A stretch of DNA of 64,000 bases from NCBI GenBank assembly GCA_964588525.1, contig CAZPQC010000001.1:1-64000 (forward strand). The letters are read 5' to 3'. The position numbers and the translations under genes are program-made. A model generated the notes under the pieces. The model was given only the letters and a program-made list of their open reading frames with translations. It was not told the origin of the DNA and made no database searches. Within the stretch, counting starts at the first letter, position 1; the number at the start of each line of letters is the position of its first letter. Source of the stretch: JAFGQJ01 sp964588525 (GTDB lineage: Bacteria > Spirochaetota > Spirochaetia > SZUA-6 > DRHE01). Shown here piece by piece: positions 51,002 to 59,184 of the stretch.

Positions 51002-51706
51002 TCAGGCAGCGCGTATCCCCCGCCACAGGTAAACGATTCCGCCGCCCAGGCGTCGCACCCTTACCCGCTGAAGCCCTGCGCCATCCATGAGATGTCGTAC
51101 CTCCTCGGGCCTCAGAAAGGCCAATACGGAGTCGTGGAGATAGCGATAGGTCTCGGGGGCGCCGGAAACGATGCCGCCGACTGCAGGCATGATCCGCCCC
51201 AGATAGAAGCGGTACAACCTGCCGGGGAAAGCAAGCTTCGGGGGTGAAAACTCCAACACCAGCAACGGCGCACCCGGCTTCAGAGTCCGCACCATCTCCA
51301 CCAGCGCCTCTGCCCGGTCGGTGACGTTGCGCAGCCCAAAAGCCACTGCCGCAGCGTCGAAGCGACCATCTGCGAAGGGCAGCTGCAGAACGTTCCCCTC
51401 CAGAAGTTCGATTCGCCCCTCCAGCCTACGCCGTCTCAGCTTCGCCCGGCCCACCCGCAACATATTCTCCGAGAAGTCCACTCCCATAACCCGAACCGGC
51501 AGGCGCCTGGCAAAGGCGATGGCCAGGTCGGCGGTACCGCAGCAAGCGTCGAGGACCTCCCCCCGGGACTCCACCCCGGCGAAGCGTACCAGAACTTTTC
51601 GCCAGCGGCGGTCCAGGTTCAAACTGAAAAGGTGGTTCAGCAGGTCGTAGGTGCGTGCCGAGCGCTCGAAGATCCCGTGGGTCGTCGTTGCTCTTTTTTC
51701 GTTCAT
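51002..51706 (-). CDS. ubiE: UbiE/MenG demethylmenaquinone/ubiquinone C-methyltransferase
   Basis: 234 residues. Family signatures: FERSARTYDLLNHLFSLNLD and WRKVL at the start, SAM-binding LDACCGTADLAIAFA and GVDFSENML, FGLRNVTDRAEALVEMVRTL and KPGAPLLVLEFSPP, and the C-terminal GGGIVYLWRG. It methylates the quinone ring in the last step of menaquinone synthesis. With the MenA-like enzyme at 21129 it points to menaquinone as the quinone for the nuo-encoded complex. Monocistronic. Confidence 0.92.
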   Translation of the reverse strand: MNEKRATTTHGIFERSARTYDLLNHLFSLNLDRRWRKVLVRFAGVESRGEVLDACCGTADLAIAFARRLPVRVMGVDFSENMLRVGRAKLRRRRLEGRIELLEGNVLQLPFADGRFDAAAVAFGLRNVTDRAEALVEMVRTLKPGAPLLVLEFSPPKLAFPGRLYRFYLGRIMPAVGGIVSGAPETYRYLHDSVLAFLRPEEVRHLMDGAGLQRVRVRRLGGGIVYLWRGIRAA

Positions 51707-51823
51707 TGGTCCTTTGCCATCACCGGGGTCGATTGGAGTGACCCCGTATCCGGCGTCTGACTATACTACAATCGAGCCTCCCGAACGGCAGCGGCGCATC
51801 CGCGCACACCGATTCCCCCAATC

Positions 51824-52276
51824 CTACAGCTCCTTGATCATTTCCGCATTCACCTCGAGCTGTGCCTTCTCCTGCTTCTCCTGCTCGGCCAATGCCTCGA
51901 AAAAGGCTCGGGTTTCCTCATAGTCGGACACGTTGCGCGCCATATGTTCGTAGAAGCGGACCAGCTTTTCGTCAAACTCCAGGGCCATGTCGACGACCTG
52001 GGCGATGGATTGGTTTGGACCTACCTTTACGTCGTCGAAGCGGAGATCCTCGGGCACGTACTGAAACCAAACCCCTAGGATCCTGTTGCGCCGGTCTTCC
52101 TCGAAGCGAGCCAGGGAACGCTCGAAGAGCCTCTCGTGACGGCTCATGTATTCCAGGAGCATCGCCAGGCGTTTACTGTCTTTCGGGTCTTCGAGGCTGT
52201 GGTACAGCTCACTGAGACGGCGGCGGTAGTCCCTGACCAGTTCGAGGATTTCGGACACTGTCTTATACGGTTTCAT
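51824..52276 (-). CDS. Ferritin-like helical protein, unknown function
   Basis: 150 residues from the ATG at 52276 (GAGAGGGG upstream). It appears wholly helical, with heptad-rich segments (ILELVRDYRRRLSELYHSLE, MLLEYMSRHERLFERSLARF, DMALEFDEKLVRFYEHMARN, FFEALAEQEKQEKAQLEVNA). The arrangement E..Y..H/E..H resembles a rubrerythrin/ferritin-type four-helix bundle, in which case a di-iron site would be expected, but the ExxH pairs are incomplete. Cytoplasmic. No operon partner. Confidence 0.55.
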   Translation of the reverse strand: MKPYKTVSEILELVRDYRRRLSELYHSLEDPKDSKRLAMLLEYMSRHERLFERSLARFEEDRRNRILGVWFQYVPEDLRFDDVKVGPNQSIAQVVDMALEFDEKLVRFYEHMARNVSDYEETRAFFEALAEQEKQEKAQLEVNAEMIKEL

Positions 52277-52442
52277 CGACCCCTCTCTTCTCAAGACGGA
52301 AGCCCCCGCGGGCGCGCAACTTCACAGTCAGTATCCTACCGGGTGGCGGCGTTGTCAACAATCGAACTGCCGCCGGGGCCCGCATTCCCCTCTTCCGCCC
52401 GTCACAGCCACTGGCGGCGGGACTGAATGCCGGCCACGGTCT

Positions 52443-52688
52443 TCAGCGTTCGGCCAACAGCTGCGGGTGCTCCTTTGCGATGCGCTGCTGCTCCTCGTCG
52501 GCGTAAAAAATCACCGAGCGATATTGCGTCCCGTGGCTGATCCGGGAAGGATCGTAAACCACCCTGATCGATTCGGTATGCCCGGTTCTGCCGGTGCGGA
52601 CAACCTCGTAGCGCGCGGTCGCCTGATCTCCACCGGAACAGCCGGAAACGACGTCCTCCACACCCCGGAGACGCTCAACTTCAGTAGC
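52443..52688 (-). pseudogene. msrA: msrA fragment with lost N-terminus and internal deletion
   Basis: The open frame begins after an in-frame TAA at 52689-52691 and reads RLRGVEDVVSGCSGG, ARYEVVRTGRTGHTESIRVV, YDPSRIS, then jumps to HGTQYRSVIFYADEEQQRIA. This is peptide methionine sulfoxide reductase A without the GCFW active-site start. It also lacks the ~25 residues (LLxxFFxxHDPTQxNRQGxDV) that normally separate YDPxxIS from GTQYRS. It cannot be functional. A short translation from the GTG at 52661 is possible but meaningless. Confidence 0.75.
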
Positions 52689-52854
52689 TTACTCACCGCT
52701 CGGGGCTCGAATGTGACCGGGCGCAGAAAAGCTGACTTATAAAATAATAATTAGCCGGCCAAAGGGGCTATAGCCTGTTAAGGGTACTGCAGTCCTGCAA
52801 GGATCGGCGCGAGATCCTCCGGAGTGAGGTGCCGCATTCCATAGAGGTCCGGAT

Positions 52855-53559
52855 TCAACTCCCCCGGCCCAGTCTCAACAGGGGCAGGAGAACGATCCCC
52901 AGAAAATCCTGGAGAAAATGCATTGTCATCGGAGCGATCAGGTTGCCCCGCCACCTGTACACCAGGGCAAAGGACAACCCCAACGCACCCACGGTGATGA
53001 CACCCGCCGCTCCTTCGTAGCCGTGGCCGAGGGAAAAAATAACCGAGGAAAGCACAGCGGCGGGCAGCCAGTGTTTGGTGACTCGCTGCAAACGGTTTAT
53101 CAGATAACCTCGGAAAATCGTCTCCTCCGACACGGCCACGATCACGACCAGGGCTCCGGCCAGCAGGAACTCTCCGGCGCCGTTGGCTGCAAGGGCCGAG
53201 GGCAGCGGGGTGGCGGGAACGCTGAATCCGATCTTCTGCAGGGTCCGTTCGACCAAAGCTGTCAGGAAAAAAACCGGCACGAACAGAATCGCCCCGATCA
53301 GCACCTCGACGGCGGTGCCGGAGACCTTCCAGCCGATCTCGGTGAGCTTCTCGCCATTGCACCAGACGAAATAGAGTATCAGACAGACCAGGGAAAGGTC
53401 CCTCAAAATGCTGGAAACCGCAGTAACGACGAAGCTCATATCTCCCTGCTTCACCACCAGGAAGGACAGCGCCATGGACGGCACTATGAGAAAAAGAAAC
53501 ACGAGAACTTCGAATAAGTGTTTCCTGCGTTCTGAATTTACACGGCTGGATTGCCTCAT
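52855..53559 (-). CDS. CPBP-family intramembrane metalloprotease
   Basis: 234 residues, six to eight helices. The three CPBP/Abi motifs are intact: EE145-146 with R150 in SEETIFRGYL, H179 in FSLGHGYEG and H214 in MTMHFLQDF (PF02517). These glutamate-dependent membrane peptidases process prenylated proteins, bacteriocins or anti-sigma factors in different hosts. The start overlaps the stop of the histidine-kinase gene by four bases, so the two are made as a pair, suggesting that the protease belongs to the same signalling route. Confidence 0.88.
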   Translation of the reverse strand: MRQSSRVNSERRKHLFEVLVFLFLIVPSMALSFLVVKQGDMSFVVTAVSSILRDLSLVCLILYFVWCNGEKLTEIGWKVSGTAVEVLIGAILFVPVFFLTALVERTLQKIGFSVPATPLPSALAANGAGEFLLAGALVVIVAVSEETIFRGYLINRLQRVTKHWLPAAVLSSVIFSLGHGYEGAAGVITVGALGLSFALVYRWRGNLIAPMTMHFLQDFLGIVLLPLLRLGRGS

Positions 53560-55109
53560 GTCTGCAACTCCTCGGCCGAAGTCCTTCCTTCAACCCTGCA
53601 TCGGGTGGCGGCCGGACGCGGCACGGTGAAAAAGAAGCAGCTGCCTTTGCCGGGTTCGCTTTCCACCCAGATCCTTCCGCCGTTTTTTTCCACCAGCTCT
53701 CGACACAGAATCAGCCCTAGGCCGTGGCCGCTTTCCCCCGCCGTACCCTCCTTGGAGAAATGCTTCTTGGTTTGGAACAGCTTTCGGCGGCTCTCCGGAT
53801 CGAGCCCGGTCCCGGTATCCTTCACCGACAGGCGCACGAAATCACCCTGGATATCCGCTTCCAGACTCACCTCTCCACCCTGCGAGGTGAATTTGAGCGC
53901 ATTGTTCAACAGATTACGCAGCACCGTCGACAGCATTTCCCGGTCGGCCAAGACGGCCAGCCGGGGCTCGATTCTAGAGCGCAGATCGATGCCTTTGGTC
54001 TCGGCTGAGCCGGAACACTGGGCAAGGTTCAATTCCACCAACTCCTGTAGATCCACCACCTGTGGTTGAAAAGCCGTGCCTTCGGTTTGCGCTCTCCCCC
54101 AGGCAAGCAGCGTTTCCATGAGCTCGAGGCTCTGATTGAGCGTCGACAGTATCCGCGAAGAAAACATCCTGCGATCTCTGTCATCCAGCTCATCGTAGCG
54201 ATGCGCCATCAGCTCAGAGAACATCTTGACCCCGCCGATGGGATTGCGCAGATCGTGAGCTATGATCGAAACCAGCCTGTCCTTTGCCTTGTTGGCTTCC
54301 CGCAGCGATCGTTCTCTGGATAAAAGCTGCCGGCGTGCACTTTTGAGGTCCTCGATCATCTTCAGCTGGTTTTGAACCTGGATGACGATCAGTGCCTTGT
54401 AGGTCAGAAAGAAGGCGGCCAGCTTCAGATAGTGGCCGAGCAGATTGAACACCCCGTAGCTGAATATATACAATGTAAACAGGAGTTCACTGATAATGGT
54501 CAGTGCAATCGCCAGAGCCAATCGGATGCGCACCCGCCTCTCCGGGGCATCTCCGTGCGTCACCAGCAAAACAAGGGAGGCGGCCATCACGGACGAGATC
54601 ACATATTCGCTGATGCGCTTGAACGGTGTAACCCCGACACCTTCCACGAAGCAGGTAGGGAACAGATCAAGCGGGAAGATCAGCACCAGCAGAAGAATCG
54701 AAGCTCCCCCGAATGCGGCGAAAATCAGCGTGAAGGAGATGGCTTTTCGCAAACGATAGCTGGCCACGAACAACAGGAGTGTCCCTGCCTGAATGAAGCG
54801 GGCGGCGATCCACAACTTGGTCGCGTGGTCACCGCCCTCGGGGAAAACACCCATGCCGTGGTAGGTCAACGTATGAAAAAGATCCAGAACCGCGGTGCAC
54901 AGGTAGCCGATCCCTAGGTAGGTGAGGTTTCGGGTTTCCGGTGATTCCCGGGCACTCCAGGCGAGCATAAAGACTCCGGCGGCGATCACGATGCTGAAGA
55001 TCTCCACCAGACTGTGGAAGAGCAGGTAGCTGTGCAGGCTGGCTACATAGAGGAGGCCTGCACTACCCGCAACTATCAATCCCGGACCCAGTGCCCTGGT
55101 TTGCACCAT
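53556..55109 (-). CDS. MASE3 membrane sensor histidine kinase
   Basis: 517 residues. Residues 1-~240 hold seven helices with MASE3-like pattern (LDLFHTLTYHGMGVFPEGGD, a cluster of histidines likely to bind ligand or metal). A coiled segment leads to HisKA with H285 in SIIAHDLRNPIGG. The ATPase domain follows, with NLLNNALKFT (N box), VKDTGTGLDP (G1) and SGHGLGLILCRELVEKNGG (G2). It autophosphorylates in response to an unknown membrane signal. No response regulator is adjacent. The CPBP protease overlaps its stop. Confidence 0.9.
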   Translation of the reverse strand: MVQTRALGPGLIVAGSAGLLYVASLHSYLLFHSLVEIFSIVIAAGVFMLAWSARESPETRNLTYLGIGYLCTAVLDLFHTLTYHGMGVFPEGGDHATKLWIAARFIQAGTLLLFVASYRLRKAISFTLIFAAFGGASILLLVLIFPLDLFPTCFVEGVGVTPFKRISEYVISSVMAASLVLLVTHGDAPERRVRIRLALAIALTIISELLFTLYIFSYGVFNLLGHYLKLAAFFLTYKALIVIQVQNQLKMIEDLKSARRQLLSRERSLREANKAKDRLVSIIAHDLRNPIGGVKMFSELMAHRYDELDDRDRRMFSSRILSTLNQSLELMETLLAWGRAQTEGTAFQPQVVDLQELVELNLAQCSGSAETKGIDLRSRIEPRLAVLADREMLSTVLRNLLNNALKFTSQGGEVSLEADIQGDFVRLSVKDTGTGLDPESRRKLFQTKKHFSKEGTAGESGHGLGLILCRELVEKNGGRIWVESEPGKGSCFFFTVPRPAATRCRVEGRTSAEELQT

Positions 55110-55215
55110 GAGTCATTATACATTCCCGCTGGAAAAAATACAGTTTACGCGCGGTGGTCCGGACAACTATCTCCTCCACCGTCGCGGGCTCTCGGTATGG
55201 ACGGCCGGCCAACCC

Positions 55216-55899
55216 TTATCCGTTGCCGGCTCCGCCTGGCGATTGAACCTCTGCAGCGGCGCGCAACATGCCACGGGCCATCAAAACACAACCTGCGGTG
55301 ATCAGAAGTCCGACTGCAATTCGAATTGGCTGGAAGAGTGGAGCCCCCTGAAGCTGCGGAATGTAGACCGAGAATCCAACCGCAATCGGAAGACCGCTCC
55401 ATTTAGGCAATATCCTCGACTTCCAGACTGCCGTGGCGAGCACGATCATGGCAGCGGCGATCGTCAACAGCCCTGATCCGATGAAAATGAGCCCGGGCCC
55501 GAAGCGGACCGAGTTCACCAGAGGAAGCAGATCCGTGCTGTTTTGCGTGAAGGCCGCACGGCCGATAACCTGCAGCCCAAAGGTCTCGGCCCCAAAGAAT
55601 GGAAGCGTCAGGCCGGTGCCGATCCAGCAAAGAATCAAGGCAAGGAAGGCGCGGGGTTCGAGCTCCGTCGGCCTTAACAGAAGATATACTCCAAGCAATC
55701 CCAAAGACAGCAGAATGAACCCTCCCATGCCCAGGGCGTGAGCTATCACCCACCGGGCCGAGGCGAACTGGGAAGCCCCTTCGAGCGTTGATTCATCAAA
55801 AAATGGTCGAATCACTGGAAACAGAGTAAGGAAGACACCGGAAAGAACCATAAATATAGCACCCAGGCGAGCGCGGGACACGCTACCGGATTTTTTCAT
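55216..55899 (-). CDS. Seven-helix membrane protein of unknown function
   Basis: 227 residues with a strong AGGAGG site ahead of the ATG at 55899. About seven hydrophobic segments alternate with short loops (WVIAHALGMGGFILLSLGLL, ALILCWIGTGLTLPFFGAET). A histidine and several glycines lie within helices, a layout seen in small cytochrome-like or DUF4386-like proteins. I cannot assign a family with confidence. Monocistronic, followed by the divergently read MASE3 kinase leader. Confidence 0.6.
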   Translation of the reverse strand: MKKSGSVSRARLGAIFMVLSGVFLTLFPVIRPFFDESTLEGASQFASARWVIAHALGMGGFILLSLGLLGVYLLLRPTELEPRAFLALILCWIGTGLTLPFFGAETFGLQVIGRAAFTQNSTDLLPLVNSVRFGPGLIFIGSGLLTIAAAMIVLATAVWKSRILPKWSGLPIAVGFSVYIPQLQGAPLFQPIRIAVGLLITAGCVLMARGMLRAAAEVQSPGGAGNG

Positions 55900-56207
55900 A
55901 ACAAACCTCCTGTCTTTTCAAGATCGCGCTTTTGAATTGCTCCGGCCTTTCCGGACCAGTGCACCCTTGAAATGCCCGCGGTATATCATGCCCGACACTC
56001 GGCCGACGATTTGACGGCTTTTCCTTTCCTCGGGGATTGGGCATGCTGTTGACCAATCCGAAACGACTGCCGATTTGACAATCCACTTTGGTAATATTAC
56101 TGCAAAAGTAATATATAAGCCAAGTGCAACTCCGGCAATTCCTGCTTCAAACCTGGAGAATGGGTTGACTCTTGCCGCTGTTCACGGGCGTATCGAAGGC
56201 GCAAAGT
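55900..56207. other. Spacer with A+T-rich hairpin
   Basis: No gene is supported. ATATTAC at 56094-56100 pairs with GTAATAT at 56108-56114 around a 7-base loop, and GTAATATTAC at 56091-56100 is itself a palindrome. These sit ahead of the truncated MFS gene and may have been its operator. An ATG at 56075 is in frame with that gene, but the intervening sequence does not look coding. Confidence 0.35.
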
Positions 56208-56686
56208 TGATCTACAATCGATGGAGGGCATTGATACTGTTGGCGGTCACGCCGGTCCTGTCGACGTCGACCTGGTTCTCGGCCCCGGCGATAATCCCGC
56301 AATTACGAGGGGCCTGGGAGCTGTCTACCGCCTCGGCGGCCTGGCTGACGATCGCCGTTCAACTCGGGTTTGTCTGCGGGGCGTTGATATCCAGTTTGCT
56401 GAATCCGGCGGACGTCATGTCTCCCCGGCATGTAATTTTCATCGGAGCCTTCGGTGCGGCGATTGCCAATACGTTGTTGGCCGTGGCCGGCGGGGCGGCT
56501 CTCGGCATTCCTCTACGTTTTGCCACGGGATTCTTCCTTGCCGGGGTGTACCGCCCGGCATTCAAGCTCATGTCCACCTGGTTTCGGGAAGGTCGTGGGC
56601 TCGCCCTCGGCGTATTGGCCGCGGCGATCGTCGTCGGCAATGGAATGCCTCACCTCGTCAAGGGATTGGGCGGTTTGGATTGTTAA
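56208..56686 (+). pseudogene. MFS transporter, N-terminal third only
   Basis: The recognisable part begins near WRALILLAVTPVLSTSTWFS and runs through WLTIAVQLGFVCGALISSLL, RHVIFIGAFGAAIANTLLAV and GFFLAGVYRPAFKLMSTWF to HLVKGLGGLDC and a stop. This is the first five or so helices of a 12-helix MFS exporter, cut off inside the region that in relatives continues GGLxWR. No start codon is convincing; TTG at 56208 is one option. Its 3' end overlaps the convergent MFS gene by 29 bp, so a deletion probably removed the rest. Confidence 0.65.
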
Positions 56687-57956
56687 CAGTCTCTCTGGCG
56701 AAGCGCAGGATCCCCAAGGCGGCCGAGGCGAGCAGAGCTGCACCGATGTAGAAGGGAAGATGGATGTCGAGGGCCCCGAGAAAGCCCGCAATCAACGGCC
56801 CCACGGCGATTCCCAGACCGAAGCCCATGGTCACGATGCTGGCCGTTCGCCCCTCCCGGCCAGGTTCGGAAAGGTCCCCCGCCATGGCGAAGGCGGGTGC
56901 TGCAATCGACGCCGCTCCCAACCCCTGGAGGAGCTGCAGGCCCACGAGGGCCGAAGTGGAGCCGGCGAAACTCAAGCCGACCGTCACCGGGGTCATCAAC
57001 AGCAGCCCGACTACGATCAGCGGTTTTCGGCCGATCCGGTCGGAGAGTCTGCCCAGGGGGATTTGAAAGACCAGACGGCTTATCATCATGGCGCTGAAGG
57101 CAAAGCCGAAGGCGGAGGCGCTCTGGCCGATCCGGGAATTGATCTGGTTTTCCAGGGTGGTGATCATGCTGAAAGCAATGGCCATGGTCAATGTGGCGAA
57201 TCCTGCGACAGCGATCGTCGGGCTGATGAGCGAAAGATCGATGATCCGGCTCTTGGAATTTGAGGGCGCCTCTGGAGGGTTATCCGCGTGGCCTCGGGAT
57301 TCCACGTCCACCTCCGAGCCACCTACGCGGCGTGCCTGCGGGAGCCGTTTCCGCGACCGGGGATCATCATCCTTGACGAATCTCAGGACCATCAGGAATC
57401 CCAGGAAAATAAAGGCACCTCCTGTGAAGAACGAGGCGTTGAAGCTGAGGTGATCGTACATAAGACCGCCGAGGAGGGGCCCGATGGAAAAACCCGCCAT
57501 CCTCAAGGTGGTGTACACCCCCATAGACGCGCCGCGGGATTCAGGGCGGGTATTCTTGGCCATAAGGGCGAGGGAAGCCGGAACGGTCAAGGCCAGCCCG
57601 ACTCCCTGAAACCCACGCAGAAACAGGAGGTCGATAAAGCGGACGGCCAGGGCAAAGCCAAGGGTTGCCGCCGCCATCACAGCCAGACCGAACAGCACCA
57701 GGGGCTTCTGGCGGCCCAACCGATCGCCAACTCCCCCCATAACCGGCTGGAGCAAGGCGTTGATCAAGCCGTAAATGGAAATCAGGAGTCCCACGCGAAC
57801 CACCGTCGGCAGCGACAGAACCGGTGCGGGCAGCCTGGCCACGAACAGGGGAATGACCACGAACAGGATGCTGTTGCCCAGGGCGTCGCCGAAGCGCGCA
57901 ACAGCCAGGGCCAGAACCGTATCGTTTACCCCGAGTTTCTCCCGAAAGCTGCTCAT
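56658..57956 (-). CDS. MFS transporter, 12-helix exporter type
   Basis: 432 residues with two six-helix halves joined by a long hydrophilic loop (about 195-240, rich in arginine and aspartate). The MFS motif A appears twice: GGVGDRLGRQKPLV after helix 2 and GRLSDRIGRKPLIV after helix 8. The RGFQGVGLALTVPASLALMA segment is helix 4. Overall type is a proton-driven drug or metabolite exporter, substrate unknown. It starts three bases after the stop of the damaged DHA2 gene, so the two formed one operon. Confidence 0.88.
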   Translation of the reverse strand: MSSFREKLGVNDTVLALAVARFGDALGNSILFVVIPLFVARLPAPVLSLPTVVRVGLLISIYGLINALLQPVMGGVGDRLGRQKPLVLFGLAVMAAATLGFALAVRFIDLLFLRGFQGVGLALTVPASLALMAKNTRPESRGASMGVYTTLRMAGFSIGPLLGGLMYDHLSFNASFFTGGAFIFLGFLMVLRFVKDDDPRSRKRLPQARRVGGSEVDVESRGHADNPPEAPSNSKSRIIDLSLISPTIAVAGFATLTMAIAFSMITTLENQINSRIGQSASAFGFAFSAMMISRLVFQIPLGRLSDRIGRKPLIVVGLLLMTPVTVGLSFAGSTSALVGLQLLQGLGAASIAAPAFAMAGDLSEPGREGRTASIVTMGFGLGIAVGPLIAGFLGALDIHLPFYIGAALLASAALGILRFARETVNNPNRPIP

Positions 57957-57959
57957 GGA

Positions 57960-59051
57960 TTAGAAGATACACCGGAGTGAGCCGGGGGCGTCCAATCCGG
58001 AGGTCTTGGATACCTTGCGCTCCCCCTTTCCCTTCAGCCACCAGGCAGCCGCAAACAGGACAAAGCTCAAGGCGGCGATCACGAGATAACTCCTGCCGTA
58101 GCCGCTCACGCCCCCGCCCAGGGAGGCGGCAACGGCACTCACCGCAGAGGCCCCAATCAGCTGGCCCACGCTCGTGTTGACGGCAAGCACCCCCTGGGCG
58201 GCGGAACGATCCTGAGGCCCCGCCTCTTGGAACATGATGTAGCGAAGCGGCGCCCCCAGCAGGGAGGACAGCCCCAGGCCGATGATCACCCCCGCGGTGA
58301 TGAACAAAGCCAGCGAGCCGGCAGAGAAGCCCAGGAGCGACAGTCCGGCGGTGAGCAGGAGAGTTCCGCTGATGATCACCGGCTTGGCACCGATATGATC
58401 CAGCAGCCGTCCTGCCACCGGCGAGGCAAGGGCCGCTGCCAGGACGACCATGCCGGCCCAGTCGAATGCGGCCCGCTCGGAACCTCTCTGCCCGGGCAAA
58501 ACCCGCAGACCGAGCACAGCTACGGCGGCGGTAACGGGGAGATTGATCAGGAACAGCCATTGCCAGCCAAAGCGCAGCAGTAGCCCCCCGAAGACCGGCC
58601 CGATGATGAAGGCCAGACCGAACACCGCCCCAATCAAGCCCAGGGCTCCGCCCCGTTTCTCCTCCGGAAAGGTGTCACCGACCACAGCGCTGGCAACCGG
58701 GAAAATGCCGCCGGCTCCGAAGCCCTGTATAGCGCGGCCGGCCAGCAGCACCTCGAAGCGCGGAGACAGGGCGACGGCCAGAGAACCGACGCCGAACAGC
58801 AGGACGTCTACCACGTAGATTTCACGGCGGCTGCGCCGATCGGCGAGCTTGGTCATCAGGGGCGTGCCCACCAAAAAGAACAGCACATACATGCTGAACA
58901 CCCAGGACAGGGAGCGATCCCCGACGGAGAAGAAGCGCTGAATGGCCGGCAGAGCCGGTCCGACTACGGCGATATCCAGGGCCCCCATCAATACGCCGAC
59001 GAACAGTACGGTGAGAATCCGGTTTCTGGTTTTTGCATCGTCGATCTGCAT
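57960..59051 (-). CDS. DHA2-type MFS transporter with an internal deletion
   Basis: 363 residues, whereas relatives (EmrB/QacA type, 14 helices) have about 470-500. Helices 1-6 are normal (MGALDIAVVGPALPAIQRFF, GRAIQGFGAGGIFPVASAVV). After helix 6, FDWAGMVVLAA runs directly into ALASPVAGRLLDHIGAKPVI, which is normally over 100 residues further on, after helix 10. The reading frame survives, so a protein can be made, but it lacks about four helices and is probably inactive. A perfect 18-bp inverted repeat lies 53 bp upstream. Confidence 0.75.
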   Translation of the reverse strand: MQIDDAKTRNRILTVLFVGVLMGALDIAVVGPALPAIQRFFSVGDRSLSWVFSMYVLFFLVGTPLMTKLADRRSRREIYVVDVLLFGVGSLAVALSPRFEVLLAGRAIQGFGAGGIFPVASAVVGDTFPEEKRGGALGLIGAVFGLAFIIGPVFGGLLLRFGWQWLFLINLPVTAAVAVLGLRVLPGQRGSERAAFDWAGMVVLAAALASPVAGRLLDHIGAKPVIISGTLLLTAGLSLLGFSAGSLALFITAGVIIGLGLSSLLGAPLRYIMFQEAGPQDRSAAQGVLAVNTSVGQLIGASAVSAVAASLGGGVSGYGRSYLVIAALSFVLFAAAWWLKGKGERKVSKTSGLDAPGSLRCIF

Positions 59052-59103
59052 GGCTATGTCAACAAGGGTACTGATTATCAGTTCGGCTGGGCAACCGGCA
59101 GGG

Positions 59104-59121
59104 ATAACCTGAACAGGTTAT
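59104..59121. promoter_or_regulatory. 18-bp perfect inverted repeat between DHA2 transporter and M16 protease
   Basis: ATAACCTGAACAGGTTAT: 8-bp perfect arms around AA, in the 133-bp divergent region (starts at 59051 minus and 59185 plus). This is the clearest copy of a motif that recurs at 13588, 19415, 44170 and 62063. It is well placed to control both genes. Confidence 0.65.
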
Positions 59122-59184
59122 TTGCGACTCCGTCGAGAAGCGGTAGGTTTGCCACAAACAATGCCATCCGGCGAGAGGTGGACA

